64,000 bases of DNA from Pirellulales bacterium (GCA_033762255.1 JANRLT010000029.1:1-64000); one strand, 5' to 3'; positions 54,022 to 63,048 are shown, counted from the stretch's first letter. Numbers and translations: made by a program. Notes: generated by a model not told the origin, from the sequence alone.

Positions 54022-55158
54022 ATGGATTGGATCAACACCAGTAGCGAATTTCTGGCTCAGCAAATCCCCTGCGGCTATGAACGAGATAGCCAGCCGCAAA
54101 CCGAGCCTACCGCCGTCGCGGCGCTCGCGCTACTGGCCCTGGATCAATCAGCAAACCCGCGTCGGTTCACCACCCCCATCCAATCCGCCCGCGCCTGGCT
54201 GGCCCAAACGCAAAACACCGATGGCAGCCTAGGCCCAAACCGCGACCACGCTATCCCTGGTTGGCCCACCACCTGGGCGTTAATCGTCGAAGCCGCGGCG
54301 ACGGAGCTACCCCCCGCCCCATCTTCTCTGGATGTTGGACAGGGGTTGGATTGGCTCTTGGGAACAAAGGGGATGACCATGCCGCGCAGCCAGGGGGGGC
54401 ATGCGGAGCTTTCCGTATTGCACGATGTGGAGTTAGTCGGCTGGCCCTGGGTGACAGGGACCCATACATGGCTCGAGCCGACTTGCTTAGCCATTTTGGC
54501 TTTGAAAGCGCATGGCCTGGGGCGACATCCCCGCGTACGCGAAGGGGTGACGGTCCTCTTTGATCGGATCTTGCCGGCGGGGGGGTGCAATTACGGCAAC
54601 ACGGTCGTGCTGGGGCAGGAGCTGCGGGCGCATGTGCAACCGACGGGATTGTTGCTGTTGGCACTGGCGCATGAAGCGGATTGGCCCCTTGGTCCGTCGG
54701 CGATGGGTTCATTCTTATGCCCTGGATATCGTTGCGACGGGGGGGAGATAAAATTGCCCGCACCGGTCGCTGATTCCGCCGCCGCCTATAAACGGCAAAC
54801 ACAACTAAAAAAATCACTTGCCTGGCTCCTTAGCGAGTTGGGAACGGATTCGACCGCCGCCTCACTCAGCTATGGGCTATTGGGGCTTGCCGCGCAAGGC
54901 ATTCGCCCGCGATATGCCGTGGACTGGTTGGAAAAATCGGCCCAGCGTGTCTGGCAAGGGGACCGATCTCCCTATCGATTGGCATTATTACTGTATGCCG
55001 CCGCGCGACTGCGGCAGTTGCCGGTGACGATCCCTCCCACAGCCGAGTCGCCCGCGAATCATGCGGCAAAATCCAATCCGCCCGAACGTGCTGCGCGCGG
55101 GTTGGCAATCGTGAATTGGCATGCGGGGAAGCTGGCAACCGTGGGGGGCGCGCCATGA
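54022..55158 (+). CDS. Terpenoid-cyclase-fold (squalene/hopene cyclase-like repeat) protein
   Basis: A 378-residue protein from the ATG at 54022; a GTG 75 bases upstream is in frame. It resembles the alpha/alpha-toroid repeats of squalene cyclases and prenyltransferases: QPQTEPTAVAALALLALDQS, ARAWLAQTQNTDGSLGPN, WPTTWALIVEAA and LEPTCLAILALKAHGL. It shows QW-like TDGS motifs, but no DxDD-type catalytic motif, so it is probably not a true cyclase. It has no obvious signal peptide. The stop codon overlaps the ATG of the DUF362 gene, which suggests both act together. Confidence 0.65.
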   Translation: MDWINTSSEFLAQQIPCGYERDSQPQTEPTAVAALALLALDQSANPRRFTTPIQSARAWLAQTQNTDGSLGPNRDHAIPGWPTTWALIVEAAATELPPAPSSLDVGQGLDWLLGTKGMTMPRSQGGHAELSVLHDVELVGWPWVTGTHTWLEPTCLAILALKAHGLGRHPRVREGVTVLFDRILPAGGCNYGNTVVLGQELRAHVQPTGLLLLALAHEADWPLGPSAMGSFLCPGYRCDGGEIKLPAPVADSAAAYKRQTQLKKSLAWLLSELGTDSTAASLSYGLLGLAAQGIRPRYAVDWLEKSAQRVWQGDRSPYRLALLLYAAARLRQLPVTIPPTAESPANHAAKSNPPERAARGLAIVNWHAGKLATVGGAP

Positions 55159-56228
55159 CAATCCCTGATTTGTCCAAGCCTCAGGCCATTTCTCCCACCA
55201 ACGGCACGAATGCGCCAGCATCCGAAAATAATTCTTTTGACCGCCGCACGCTGTTGATGTCCAGTGGCGCGGTCCTGTTGGCCGGCGCTGCCTATTTTGG
55301 CGTGAAAGAGTATCTTTCGCCCACGGCACGGGTGTTTATCGCCCGGGGACAGCGGTACGATGGCCCGCTGGTCCAGACCATTGCCGACGGTCTGATCGCC
55401 ACGGGAATCGATACCGCGTGGCTGCGCGGCAAGAATGTCCTGCTCAAGCCCAATCTGGTCGAACCGACGCGCCGCGCGCCGCATCTCACCACGCATCCCA
55501 GCGTGGTGGTCGCCACGGCCGAGGTCTTTACCCGCTGGGGGGCCGTTGTCACCGTGGGCGAGGCTCCTGGACATGTCCGCGATACCGAAATGGCCCTGGC
55601 GGAATCGCAACTTGGCCCCGCCTTGGCCTCCGCGAAAATTCCCTTCGCCGACCTGAATTATCAAACGACCGCTTGGCTTCCAAATCACGGTAAAACCTGC
55701 AAGCTGGATGGCTTTCACTTTCCCCAAGCCGTGGTCCAGGCCGATCTGATTGTTTCGCTGCCAAAGCTCAAAACGCATCATTGGGCGGGAATAACCGCCG
55801 CCATGAAAAACATGTATGGCACGATCCCCGGCATTCGCTATGGCTGGCCCAAGAATGTGCTGCATTACAACGGCATCCCCCAGACCGTGCATGATATCAA
55901 TGCCAGCCTGCCAAATACCATCACCGTGGTGGATGCGATCACTTGCATGGAGGGGGACGGCCCGATCATGGGCACGCCCAAGCAACTGGGATTGATCCTG
56001 GTTGGCACCAATCCCACCGCCGTTGATGCCACCGCGGCGCGGATCATGGGCCTGCGTCCCGAAGGGGTCAGTTACCTGCAACTAGCGGCGGGAAAGTTGG
56101 GGCCTATCGCCCAGCGACATATCGAACAGCGCGGGGAATCCTGGCAAGAACTGGTTAGCCCGTTTGAAATCTTAGACGTGCCGCATTTGCGCAGCTTACG
56201 GGATAAGCCGGGCGTATTTGTGACGTGA
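55155..56228 (+). CDS. DUF362-domain protein with twin-arginine-like leader
   Basis: A 357-residue protein. The ATG at 55155 overlaps the upstream stop as ATGA. About residues 27-50 resemble a twin-arginine signal (SFDRRTLLMSSGAVLLAGAA). The DUF362 domain follows (about 70-340): NVLLKPNLVEPTRRAPHLTT, HPSVVVATAEVFTRWGAVVT, VGEAPGHVRDTE, LPKLKTHHWAGITAAMKNM and ITVVDAITCMEGDGPIMGTP. Family members often carry 4Fe-4S ferredoxin domains; none is seen here. The function is unknown. Coupling to the cyclase-fold protein suggests a two-protein unit. Confidence 0.85.
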   Translation: MTIPDLSKPQAISPTNGTNAPASENNSFDRRTLLMSSGAVLLAGAAYFGVKEYLSPTARVFIARGQRYDGPLVQTIADGLIATGIDTAWLRGKNVLLKPNLVEPTRRAPHLTTHPSVVVATAEVFTRWGAVVTVGEAPGHVRDTEMALAESQLGPALASAKIPFADLNYQTTAWLPNHGKTCKLDGFHFPQAVVQADLIVSLPKLKTHHWAGITAAMKNMYGTIPGIRYGWPKNVLHYNGIPQTVHDINASLPNTITVVDAITCMEGDGPIMGTPKQLGLILVGTNPTAVDATAARIMGLRPEGVSYLQLAAGKLGPIAQRHIEQRGESWQELVSPFEILDVPHLRSLRDKPGVFVT

Positions 56229-56552
56229 GTGGGTTTTTGGTTGCTGGTTTTTTGTATTTAGGCGACGAAATCAGCCGCAGGGCGCTAGCCCACGGTTCAT
56301 ACGACAACCGGACGCTAGCGCGTCGCGGCTGTGGTTGGTGAACTGTAGGAGGCGACTCCGTCGCCGAAAGTGTGGCGGGGGCCGGATATTGGGAGGAAAT
56401 GCAAGAGCAGGAGCCACTTTTCTCTGGCTCCTTGCCAAGCAGGGGTGCGAAGGTGCAAGGGTGCCGGGGCGAGGCATATTGCTTTATCCCTTCGCCATAA
56501 ACAACTCGTAAGAATCCAATTCGTAATTCTTAATTTGTAATTCGTAATTGAC
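56229..56552. repeat. Intergenic region with long imperfect palindrome and GTAG hairpin
   Basis: A long imperfect palindrome lies at 56273-56330: AGCCGC, GGCGCTAGC, CGGTT, centre, AACCG, GCTAGCG, GCGGCT. A GTAG hairpin follows at 56345-56365 (GTAGGA then GGCGAC-TCC-GTCGCC). Its design matches the hairpins at 62034 and 63049. A microsatellite-like TAATTCGTAATT tract (about 56518-56549) leads directly into the next start codon. Confidence 0.75.
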
Positions 56553-59159
56553 ATGCAACTCCTCCCCTCACCTTCTGCTCCTTCCCTTCCCGCTCCGGAA
56601 TGGCACGGTGGCTTAGCGGAGATTCACCCTGCTGTTGAGCAACTGAATGCCACCAAATCACCGGTTCCCACAAGCGCGCCGCAAAAACCTTCCTGGTTCC
56701 GCCGCTGGTCGGGGGGAATAGTCCTATCGTGGTTGCTGTTAGTGGTACTAGGGGGTGCGCTGCGTCTGCTGCCATTGCATGATGACCTTTTGGCGTATCA
56801 TTTTCCCCTCCGGCATTTTTATCAGCAATGTTTAATTAATAACGTTGATTGGCAGTGGTGCCCCGCCCTGTTTGCCGGCTACTATCTGCATGGCGAGGGG
56901 CAAATCGGCGGCGATCACCCGCTGCACCAGTTCCTCTATCGGCTGCTCCCCCTGCAATGGGCGTTTAGCGTCGAAATGTGGTGGCCGTATCTGGCCATCG
57001 TTTCTGGCACGTATGTTTGGTTGCGGCAACTGCGCTTGGGTGTGCGGGCATCCGCCTGGGGAGCGTTAACACTGGCGGGTTGTGGCTGCTTGACATTGCG
57101 CATTGTTCATATGAACGCCACGCAGGTCATCGCGCACTTTCCGTGGCTGTTGGCATGTCAGGCCGCGTGGCTACGGTCATTGCGCAATAGTGCGCGCCCC
57201 CTGGCCGCCCCGCCGCGCACTTGGTTATTGAGTCCGCAGGCCTTATTGGCAGCGATAGCTCTCTTGACCGGTTCGCAGTTGCTCTTGGGTTATCCCCAAT
57301 ATGTCATTTATTCGCTAATTGTCGAAGGAATTTCGCTCGTGTGGCTGGGACGGCGATTCGCCAGTGGTTCCAGAATAAAACTGTGGAAAATCTACAGTGC
57401 TTACGCCGCGGCCAAGCTGTTGGGCCTGCTGATCGGTGCCGCGCAGGTCCTGCCCACCTTGGATTATTTACTCGCTTCCGAGCGCGCCACCTGGACGGCG
57501 GCGGACGCGCTAAATGGTTCGTGGCATCCGCTGAATGTGGTGCAACTGATCGCCCCCTATCTGCTGACCACGCGCGTCGTGGGACAAAACACCCACGAGC
57601 TGACCAGTTATCTAGGCGTGATCCCGCTGTTTCTGGCTGTGACGGGAATCTGGTGCGGCGGGACAAATCGTGCGACGCGCGGATTGCGACTGTTGGGTTG
57701 GACGTTGGTCGTCACCGGCACCCTGATCGCACTGGGGGAACATGGCCCGCTCCGTTTGGTGCTCCCTTATGTGCCTCTAGTCAATTATCTGCGATTTCCC
57801 AGCCGGGCGATGGTGATTGCCATGCTGGGGTTGGTGATTTTTTCGGCCTTGGGCCTGCGCAGACTGTTGCAGGCGGCCTGTGCTGCGCAGCAAGGTTCCG
57901 CCAAACCACCAGCATCTGAAACGAGTGTGTCAAATAATGGCCAGTTAAACAATAAAGAGAACACTCCCGCGCAACAGCAGTTATCCTGGGCGGAGTTTTG
58001 CGCGGCGGCGGATGCCCCGCCGGTTGTCTCGCCCACCACCCTGCCCAACTCCCTCTGGTGGATCTATGCCGCGTTGGTTGCTGTCAGCTTGGGCTTGATT
58101 GTAATGGCCCAAACGGCGTGGTCCACCTGGGCCGCCCCGGTGGAGTATCAGGTCCTGGGGCCAGCCCTGGCGATCTTATCGGTTATTCTGATTGGTAACG
58201 CCGCGCAAGGAGCTCCGTTTGCCTTTCGCACGTTGGAACTGGTCATGCTGTGCGATGTGGGCCTGTATGCGGGGCTGCATTACTGGCAAAAATTTCCAGA
58301 ATCGTCGGCCTTTCATCATCCCCGGCCATTACTATTAACCGACCAAAAAGCTCGCGATCAATGGCTTAGCTATCAGGACGCACACGCTATAGCAAGTGAT
58401 GGTTTCTTGGTCAACTTGCCGGCAACATGGCATAAGCGAATTAATGTCAAATCCAATGATCCGCAATTGAGCGAATCCAATGTGCGCGGCTATGCGGGCG
58501 TGGCTCCGCGCCGCCAGTTGGATTATCAAACGAGCGAATTGGCGGCGCAACTGGCCGGGTATGATCCCCGGAGGTGGCAAATACTAGCAGATACCGTCCC
58601 CCCTGCCAATTTGATCGAGCAAGTTTATGTTAGCGATTCAGCGCCGGGGGAGTTGTTAAAGCGCGTGGACTTTGGCAAGGTGGCAATCGTCGATGCGAAT
58701 GAGTTTGCAAGATTGCTATCAGTTGAGAAATTGAAGTTGTCTCTGGGAGAAATTTTCCCCGTGGATCGCGCGATTGATCGGCTGCGTTTTAAAAGGGAAG
58801 CGGTCCGACAGCCGCAAATCAAGCGATTTCTGCCAGCCTACAGGGAATTTATCATCCCTCCAGAGGCAGCCGCCGCGCGCGATCACGATTACTTGCTTGT
58901 CACGACTGAGTCCTATCACCCCGGCTGGAGAGGGACGTGCGATGGTCGGCCTGTGCCGGTTGTGCGGGCAAATGGGGACTATCTAGCCTGCGGCGTGCCA
59001 GCGGGGGGTCGCCAGGTCACGCTGGAATTTGCCCCCTGGTCCCACACACTCGGCCGCTGGTTGTCGCTTTTTGGCCTAGGCTTGTGTGCGGCACTATTGG
59101 TTCTAACCCTTTTTTGTCGCAATTCAGCTTTCCCCGCATTTGTAATTAGTAATTCGTAA
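56553..59159 (+). CDS. Large YfhO-like membrane protein
   Basis: An 868-residue protein with about twelve membrane segments, most in the first 560 residues. The first outside loop (HDDLLAYHFPLRHFYQQCLI, YLHGEGQIGGDHPLHQFLYR) and later VPLVNYLRFPSRAMVIAMLG fit the YfhO family, which is involved in glycosylation of cell-envelope polymers in Gram-positives. The C-terminal part (about 600-840) is soluble and ends with a domain (YHPGWRGTCDGRPVPVVRAN, GVPAGGRQVTLEFAPW) shared with YfhO-type proteins. The last residues FVISNS are encoded by a TAATTCG microsatellite that also forms the leader of the next gene. No signal peptide. Confidence 0.75.
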   Translation: MQLLPSPSAPSLPAPEWHGGLAEIHPAVEQLNATKSPVPTSAPQKPSWFRRWSGGIVLSWLLLVVLGGALRLLPLHDDLLAYHFPLRHFYQQCLINNVDWQWCPALFAGYYLHGEGQIGGDHPLHQFLYRLLPLQWAFSVEMWWPYLAIVSGTYVWLRQLRLGVRASAWGALTLAGCGCLTLRIVHMNATQVIAHFPWLLACQAAWLRSLRNSARPLAAPPRTWLLSPQALLAAIALLTGSQLLLGYPQYVIYSLIVEGISLVWLGRRFASGSRIKLWKIYSAYAAAKLLGLLIGAAQVLPTLDYLLASERATWTAADALNGSWHPLNVVQLIAPYLLTTRVVGQNTHELTSYLGVIPLFLAVTGIWCGGTNRATRGLRLLGWTLVVTGTLIALGEHGPLRLVLPYVPLVNYLRFPSRAMVIAMLGLVIFSALGLRRLLQAACAAQQGSAKPPASETSVSNNGQLNNKENTPAQQQLSWAEFCAAADAPPVVSPTTLPNSLWWIYAALVAVSLGLIVMAQTAWSTWAAPVEYQVLGPALAILSVILIGNAAQGAPFAFRTLELVMLCDVGLYAGLHYWQKFPESSAFHHPRPLLLTDQKARDQWLSYQDAHAIASDGFLVNLPATWHKRINVKSNDPQLSESNVRGYAGVAPRRQLDYQTSELAAQLAGYDPRRWQILADTVPPANLIEQVYVSDSAPGELLKRVDFGKVAIVDANEFARLLSVEKLKLSLGEIFPVDRAIDRLRFKREAVRQPQIKRFLPAYREFIIPPEAAAARDHDYLLVTTESYHPGWRGTCDGRPVPVVRANGDYLACGVPAGGRQVTLEFAPWSHTLGRWLSLFGLGLCAALLVLTLFCRNSAFPAFVISNS

Positions 59160-59171
59160 TTCGTAATTAAC

Positions 59172-60404
59172 ATGGCCCAATGCTTGCTCTCCGTCGTTCT
59201 GCCGGTCTTTAATGAGGCCGCGGTATTGCCCGAACTGGTCGCCCAGGTGACCGCCGCCCTGGAGCAAACCGGGATGAACTGGGAGGTACTATTTATCAAC
59301 GACGGCTCGACGGATGACAGTCCGCGTATTTTGGACGAACTGGCCATTGCTCATGCAAATAATATTTCTTCTCTTAAGAAGCGGAATTTACCAAAACACA
59401 ACACCAAAAGTCATAATTCAATTTCCGCTCCCGCCGATAGCACTGCTGGGCAAGCCAGCGGCGGCACGCAAACCGGCAGTGGCACGGGGGTCATACGCGT
59501 TTTGCACCTGAGCCGCAATTTTGGGCATCAGGCTGCGGTGCAGGCGGGACTGGCCCACGCGCGCGGCGACGCGGTAATCCTGATGGATAGCGACCTGCAG
59601 GACGAACCGCGGGCGATCGGGACGTTTGTGCAACAGTGGCGGGCGGGTTACGACGTGGTGTACGCCTTGCGGCGCGAGCGCAAAGAAGCCTGGTGGAAAC
59701 GGGCGTTGTTTGACGGGTTTCATCGCTTATTGGCCCGGTTTGCCACAACCAAAATTCCCGCCGACGCAGGGAACTTTAGCCTGATGGACCGCCGGGTCGT
59801 GCGGCAAATCACACAATTGGGCGAGTCGGACCGTTATTTGCCGGGTCTGCGCGCGTGGGTGGGTTTTCGCCAAACCGGCGTGGAGGTCGAGCGCAACGCC
59901 CGGTACGACGACACGCCGCGGGTGTCGCTGCGGGGATTGGTGCGGCTGGCCAAGACGGCGATTTTTTCGTTTTCGTCGCTGCCACTCACATTGTTTGCGC
60001 GCATTGGTTATGGCGCGACGGTGTTATTTCTTTTGCTGGCGACTTACGCCCTGGGGGCCAAATTGTTTACCAGTAGCGCGCTGCCGGGTTGGACGTCGCA
60101 TTTGCTGGTGGGGAGCTTTTTTGGGGCCCTCAACGCCCTGGGAATCAGCATGCTGGGGGAATACGCCGTGCGGATCTATGACCAGGTGCGCGGGCGGCCG
60201 CTGTTCCTGGTCGCGCGGGAAACCGGGGTGGAGGGGCAATCGGCGATAGAGAGTGCCGCCCAGGCTAAAGTCGATCAAAGCGGTGATAGCGCGCAATTAC
60301 TTCGCCAGAGCAGAAAGTTGCTTAAATTAAGTATTCGAGGGAAACAATCCACCAAAAAACCAGCAGACAATAGGAAGAAAACAACCCGTACCTCAACGAA
60401 ATAA
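59172..60404 (+). CDS. GT2-family glycosyltransferase (GtrB/DPM1-like)
   Basis: A 410-residue protein. The GT-A domain begins SVVLPVFNEAAVLPELVAQV; FINDGSTDDSPRIL, LHLSRNFGHQAAVQAGLAHA, and ILMDSDLQDEP (the metal-binding DxD) follow, with DAGNFSLMDRRVV as the acceptor block. Two membrane segments at about 275-295 and 315-335 are as in GtrB/ArnC-type enzymes that load a polyprenyl phosphate. An insertion of about 40 Ser/Thr/Asn-rich residues (about 65-105) splits the GT-A domain after the first DxD-like motif. The C-terminal 40 residues are Lys/Ser-rich and basic. It follows the YfhO-like gene by 12 bases, so they are probably one operon. Confidence 0.9.
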   Translation: MAQCLLSVVLPVFNEAAVLPELVAQVTAALEQTGMNWEVLFINDGSTDDSPRILDELAIAHANNISSLKKRNLPKHNTKSHNSISAPADSTAGQASGGTQTGSGTGVIRVLHLSRNFGHQAAVQAGLAHARGDAVILMDSDLQDEPRAIGTFVQQWRAGYDVVYALRRERKEAWWKRALFDGFHRLLARFATTKIPADAGNFSLMDRRVVRQITQLGESDRYLPGLRAWVGFRQTGVEVERNARYDDTPRVSLRGLVRLAKTAIFSFSSLPLTLFARIGYGATVLFLLLATYALGAKLFTSSALPGWTSHLLVGSFFGALNALGISMLGEYAVRIYDQVRGRPLFLVARETGVEGQSAIESAAQAKVDQSGDSAQLLRQSRKLLKLSIRGKQSTKKPADNRKKTTRTSTK

Positions 60405-60438
60405 CAATGCTTGACAGTTCTTTGGAAAAGTCAACATC

Positions 60439-60909
60439 CTATTCCGGTGGTTCCCCGGAGTCGAGCCATATATGCCACTTCTCCACCGCCGCGCGGCGTT
60501 CCTCTAGAGGTGCTTCATGATTTAAGTTGCCCAATCTGTCCCAAAATTTCCGAAACTTAAGGCGGTTTTTGCGCTCATCACCTACCCAACCGTGGTCATC
60601 CCTTAAGCCCTGTAAATACGCAATGTTCCTTAATAGGGCCATATTCGCATGCAATCGAGAGAATTCATTATCGCTCAGCATCACTTCCAATAACGGTCTG
60701 ATTGCGGGGCGACCTAACTTCGCTAGCTCATTCACGGCTGGCGTGTACTCGGGATGCAATCTATCATATTTCTCATCTAAAACCATAATTAACTGCTCCA
60801 CCCGCCCCGCAGTCGTTTGATGGTAATAGGCAAAGGAAGCGAGCGACACTGTGGCGGAAAAAGTAGTGATGAACACCGCAAGTCCAAAAATTCGCATGGC
60901 TAGTTTCAT
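60439..60909 (-). CDS. Small membrane-anchored HEAT-like protein
   Basis: I do not recognise a named family. The 156 residues have an N-terminal membrane segment or signal (about 7-27, IFGLAVFITTFSATVSLASF). Two helical hairpins follow, including YTPAVNELAKLGRPAIRPLL and HANMALLRNIAYLQGLRDDH, which resemble single HEAT units. A Trp/Arg-rich C-terminus ends WHIWLDSGEPPE. It is convergent with the GT2 gene, 34 bases away. A dispersed repeat lies upstream of it. Function unknown. Confidence 0.6.
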   Translation of the reverse strand: MKLAMRIFGLAVFITTFSATVSLASFAYYHQTTAGRVEQLIMVLDEKYDRLHPEYTPAVNELAKLGRPAIRPLLEVMLSDNEFSRLHANMALLRNIAYLQGLRDDHGWVGDERKNRLKFRKFWDRLGNLNHEAPLEERRAAVEKWHIWLDSGEPPE

Positions 60910-61260
60910 GAAGCTCTACCTCAAATTCATGGCTGTATTATCAGCAGCTAAAAATAGATCGCATAGTGTAGTCAAGAAGGCTGAATCGGGCCGTTGGCCC
61001 TTCCTAGCATGCTAATATTGACCTAGGGCGACGCTGCGCTTGCCCTAAGCTGGAATAGGTTGGGCCGTTGGCCCACAAGAACTTTAAATCACGCATTACC
61101 ATACCGATGGCGCAACTTGCGCTTCATCAGTGTTTCATCCGTGGCTAAACAAGCATTCTATTCAGGGGCAATAACAAGTTTTGCAATTTCTCCGGCTGCT
61201 CTGTGAATTCCCCAGCTTTCTCGGCGTCTGAGTGGTTTCATAATTCCGTAGCCTAACGTC
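60910..61260. other. Intergenic region downstream of cupin gene
   Basis: This 351-base gap holds the third copy of the multi-hairpin repeat (60983-61075, listed separately). No gene is visible in the rest, and no terminator with a T-run follows the cupin stop. Confidence 0.5.
60983..61075 (-). repeat. Dispersed multi-hairpin repeat, copy 3 (reverse orientation)
   Basis: Read on the minus strand: GTGGGCCAACGGCCCA, ACCTATTCCAGCTTAGGGCA with CGCCCTAGGTCAAT, then AAGGGCCAACGGCCCGATTC. It matches copy 1 almost base for base in the central part. The fourth hairpin (GGGCT-AAGCCCG type) is missing. Confidence 0.85.
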
Positions 61261-61641
61261 TCACCGCGCCAGCTTGGTCTCTTCCATCAGCACGGTGTCC
61301 TCGTGTTCGTACGGCGGGGTGCAGCAGCAGAGAAACGTCAGGTCTTCGCTTCCCAGGCCGGTGATCTGGTGTAAGGCCCCGGGCGGGATCGCCACGGCGT
61401 CGCCGGGCTGGACCTCACGGTATTCGTGCCCCACGCGCACACGGCCCCGGCCCGAGGTAATGTAATAAATCTCCTCGCTTTTGACATGGTAATGCAGCGT
61501 GGTCGTCAACCCCGGGGCCACCCGGGCCGCGGCCAGGCTTTGCAGTTTTATTAGCGAATTGCGATAGGCCAACAGCTCGCGAATCTCCGAGCCATCCTTG
61601 GTCGTAAACGCCGGAACGTCATGTAAATTACGAATGTCCAT
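61261..61641 (-). CDS. Cupin-domain protein
   Basis: A 126-residue single-domain cupin starting at the ATG at 61641; an in-frame TTG lies nine bases upstream. The metal-binding histidines are in TTTLHYHVKSEEIYYI (HxH and E), and a later one in IPPGALHQI. GRGRVRVGHEYREVQPGDAV is the typical cupin motif bridge. Small cupins bind metal ions and act on sugars, amino acids or aromatic compounds, or have no enzymatic role; nothing here allows a choice. It lies alone, with a TAATTCG-like tract just upstream of its start. Confidence 0.86.
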   Translation of the reverse strand: MDIRNLHDVPAFTTKDGSEIRELLAYRNSLIKLQSLAAARVAPGLTTTLHYHVKSEEIYYITSGRGRVRVGHEYREVQPGDAVAIPPGALHQITGLGSEDLTFLCCCTPPYEHEDTVLMEETKLAR

Positions 61642-61914
61642 GGGGGTCAATTACAAATGATGAATGACGAATTACAATTGGGCGAAAATTCATTATAGCA
61701 ATTCGCAGATGGTTTATGGCCATCGGAAAGTGTGGAATCAATTAAGAAATGATGAAATAGGCCTTCTTGACTGGTAAAGTTCGTCGTTCGTTGGTTGAGA
61801 CAAGCCGCCAAATAGTATTCAATCTGGACTGAAAATCATTGGCGATGTCCCAACAATGTCGGATGGGAGACAATTTTTTCGCGTGGAGAGCCGCGGAGTA
61901 GGTGGCGAATGCCA

Positions 61915-61948
61915 AAAATACAAAAACCCAGGGGACACGGCCCCTGGG
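61915..61948 (-). terminator. Rho-independent terminator after the PEP-CTERM gene
   Basis: On the minus strand an 8-bp perfect stem (CCCAGGGG, loop CCGTGT, CCCCTGGG) is followed by TTTTTGTATTTTT. It lies about 120 bases after the stop codon at 62070. Confidence 0.88.
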
Positions 61949-62033
61949 TATGTTGTACTAAACGCACAGTGCTTTTTTACCGAGGACTCTCGTACCGCAT
62001 ACCGCCGATGCCAGCGACGGCGATTTTGGATTC

Positions 62034-62054
62034 GGCGACGGAGTCGCCTCCTAC
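62034..62054 (-). repeat. GTAG hairpin after the PEP-CTERM gene
   Basis: On the minus strand, 15 bases after the stop codon, GTAGGA is followed by GGCGAC-TCC-GTCGCC. It is identical to the hairpin after the DUF1559 gene (63069) and the one at 56345. Confidence 0.88.
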
Positions 62055-62069
62055 ATTTCAATTTGCCCC

Positions 62070-62858
62070 CTACATAGAGCGACGGCGGAAACCCCACGCC
62101 CCCGCGACGGTAGCCAACGCGATCAGACTCCAGGTGCCTGGTTCGGGAACGACGTTGGTTTGAATCCATTCTTCCGCGGCTTCGTGAATTTCCTCGCTCA
62201 GTCCGTTGTTATACACGATGTAAATCGGGTCGGAGTTCAATAAGGTGCCATTGGAGTTCACGGTGGGAATCAGCTTTAATTGCATCCCAATGTAATAAAT
62301 CCCATCGGGCGCGTTGGGGGCGGCGGGATTTGTCCCGTCGGTAAAATGCAACTCCGAATCGAGATGCTCATGCACGCGGCCTGCGGCACCAGTAGGCTGG
62401 ATCGTGGGCCAGGTGCCGGTTTGATTTCCCGCGCCATCCACAAAGCCCGTGTTGCTGCCGCGGTTAAGACCCAATAGCACATTCGCCGGAGCGGGGCCAA
62501 AGTTAACCGAGCCGGTCCCATCCCAGTAAAACAACTGCGTCACCACGTCAAACGCCAATGTGCTAAACGTGGGCAACAGGCCATCATTGGGAAAGACGCC
62601 CACGGCAAATCCGCCGTTATTAAAGCCGGGATCGCCAATGATGTAGGGATCGGTGGGATCTTCGCCAAAATCATAGCCGTAGACCAGCTGTTCTAAAACA
62701 TCGGTACCTAAAACATCATCATGGGAACCAGTGACGATTTTGCCATTCAGTCCATAAGGGATCACATCGGGATGTTGGGCGAAAGCATTTAGCGATCCGG
62801 CCAACCAACCGCTGGCTAGCAAACCCACTACCAACAACCATTTTAAACTCTTGCGCAT
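62070..62858 (-). CDS. PEP-CTERM sorting-domain protein
   Basis: A 262-residue exported protein from the ATG at 62858, with a GAGGTG ribosome-binding site upstream. A signal peptide (SLKWLLVVGLLASGWLAGSL, ending near residue 27) is followed by a Gly/Asn/Asp-rich beta-type domain. The C-terminus is the PEP-CTERM sorting signal: VPEPGTWSLIALATVAGAWG followed by FRRRSM. Such proteins are processed by an exosortase and displayed outside. The exosortase gene is not in the window. The middle domain has LEQLVYGYDFGEDPTDPYII and RVHEHLDSELHF, a family I do not recognise. A GTAG hairpin and a terminator follow. Confidence 0.9.
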   Translation of the reverse strand: MRKSLKWLLVVGLLASGWLAGSLNAFAQHPDVIPYGLNGKIVTGSHDDVLGTDVLEQLVYGYDFGEDPTDPYIIGDPGFNNGGFAVGVFPNDGLLPTFSTLAFDVVTQLFYWDGTGSVNFGPAPANVLLGLNRGSNTGFVDGAGNQTGTWPTIQPTGAAGRVHEHLDSELHFTDGTNPAAPNAPDGIYYIGMQLKLIPTVNSNGTLLNSDPIYIVYNNGLSEEIHEAAEEWIQTNVVPEPGTWSLIALATVAGAWGFRRRSM

Positions 62859-63048
62859 GCTGCACCTCACAGAAAAAAACAGAGAAACCGGAATGAAACT
62901 CGTGATCTTTCACTCAGGCACTCCGCAAAATGCCGGCATGCGACTCCTAAAAAGAAACGTGCAAATGGAAGGGGGATTGGATGTGGCGACAGGGCCAAAA
63001 TTTGGCGGTAGGGTCGCGATCTGGTTCTTCGGCGACATATCGGCCATC

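Larger units (their letters stand above)
61651..62069. other. Intergenic region between cupin and PEP-CTERM genes
   Basis: This 419-base gap carries a terminator (61915-61948) and a GTAG hairpin (62034-62054), both downstream of the PEP-CTERM gene. No gene is visible. Confidence 0.55.

Noticed and set aside
58979-59347. 122-codon minus-strand frame containing LITNYELLITN
   Set aside because: That peptide comes from the TAATTCG microsatellite. The frame is antisense to the YfhO-like and GT2 genes.
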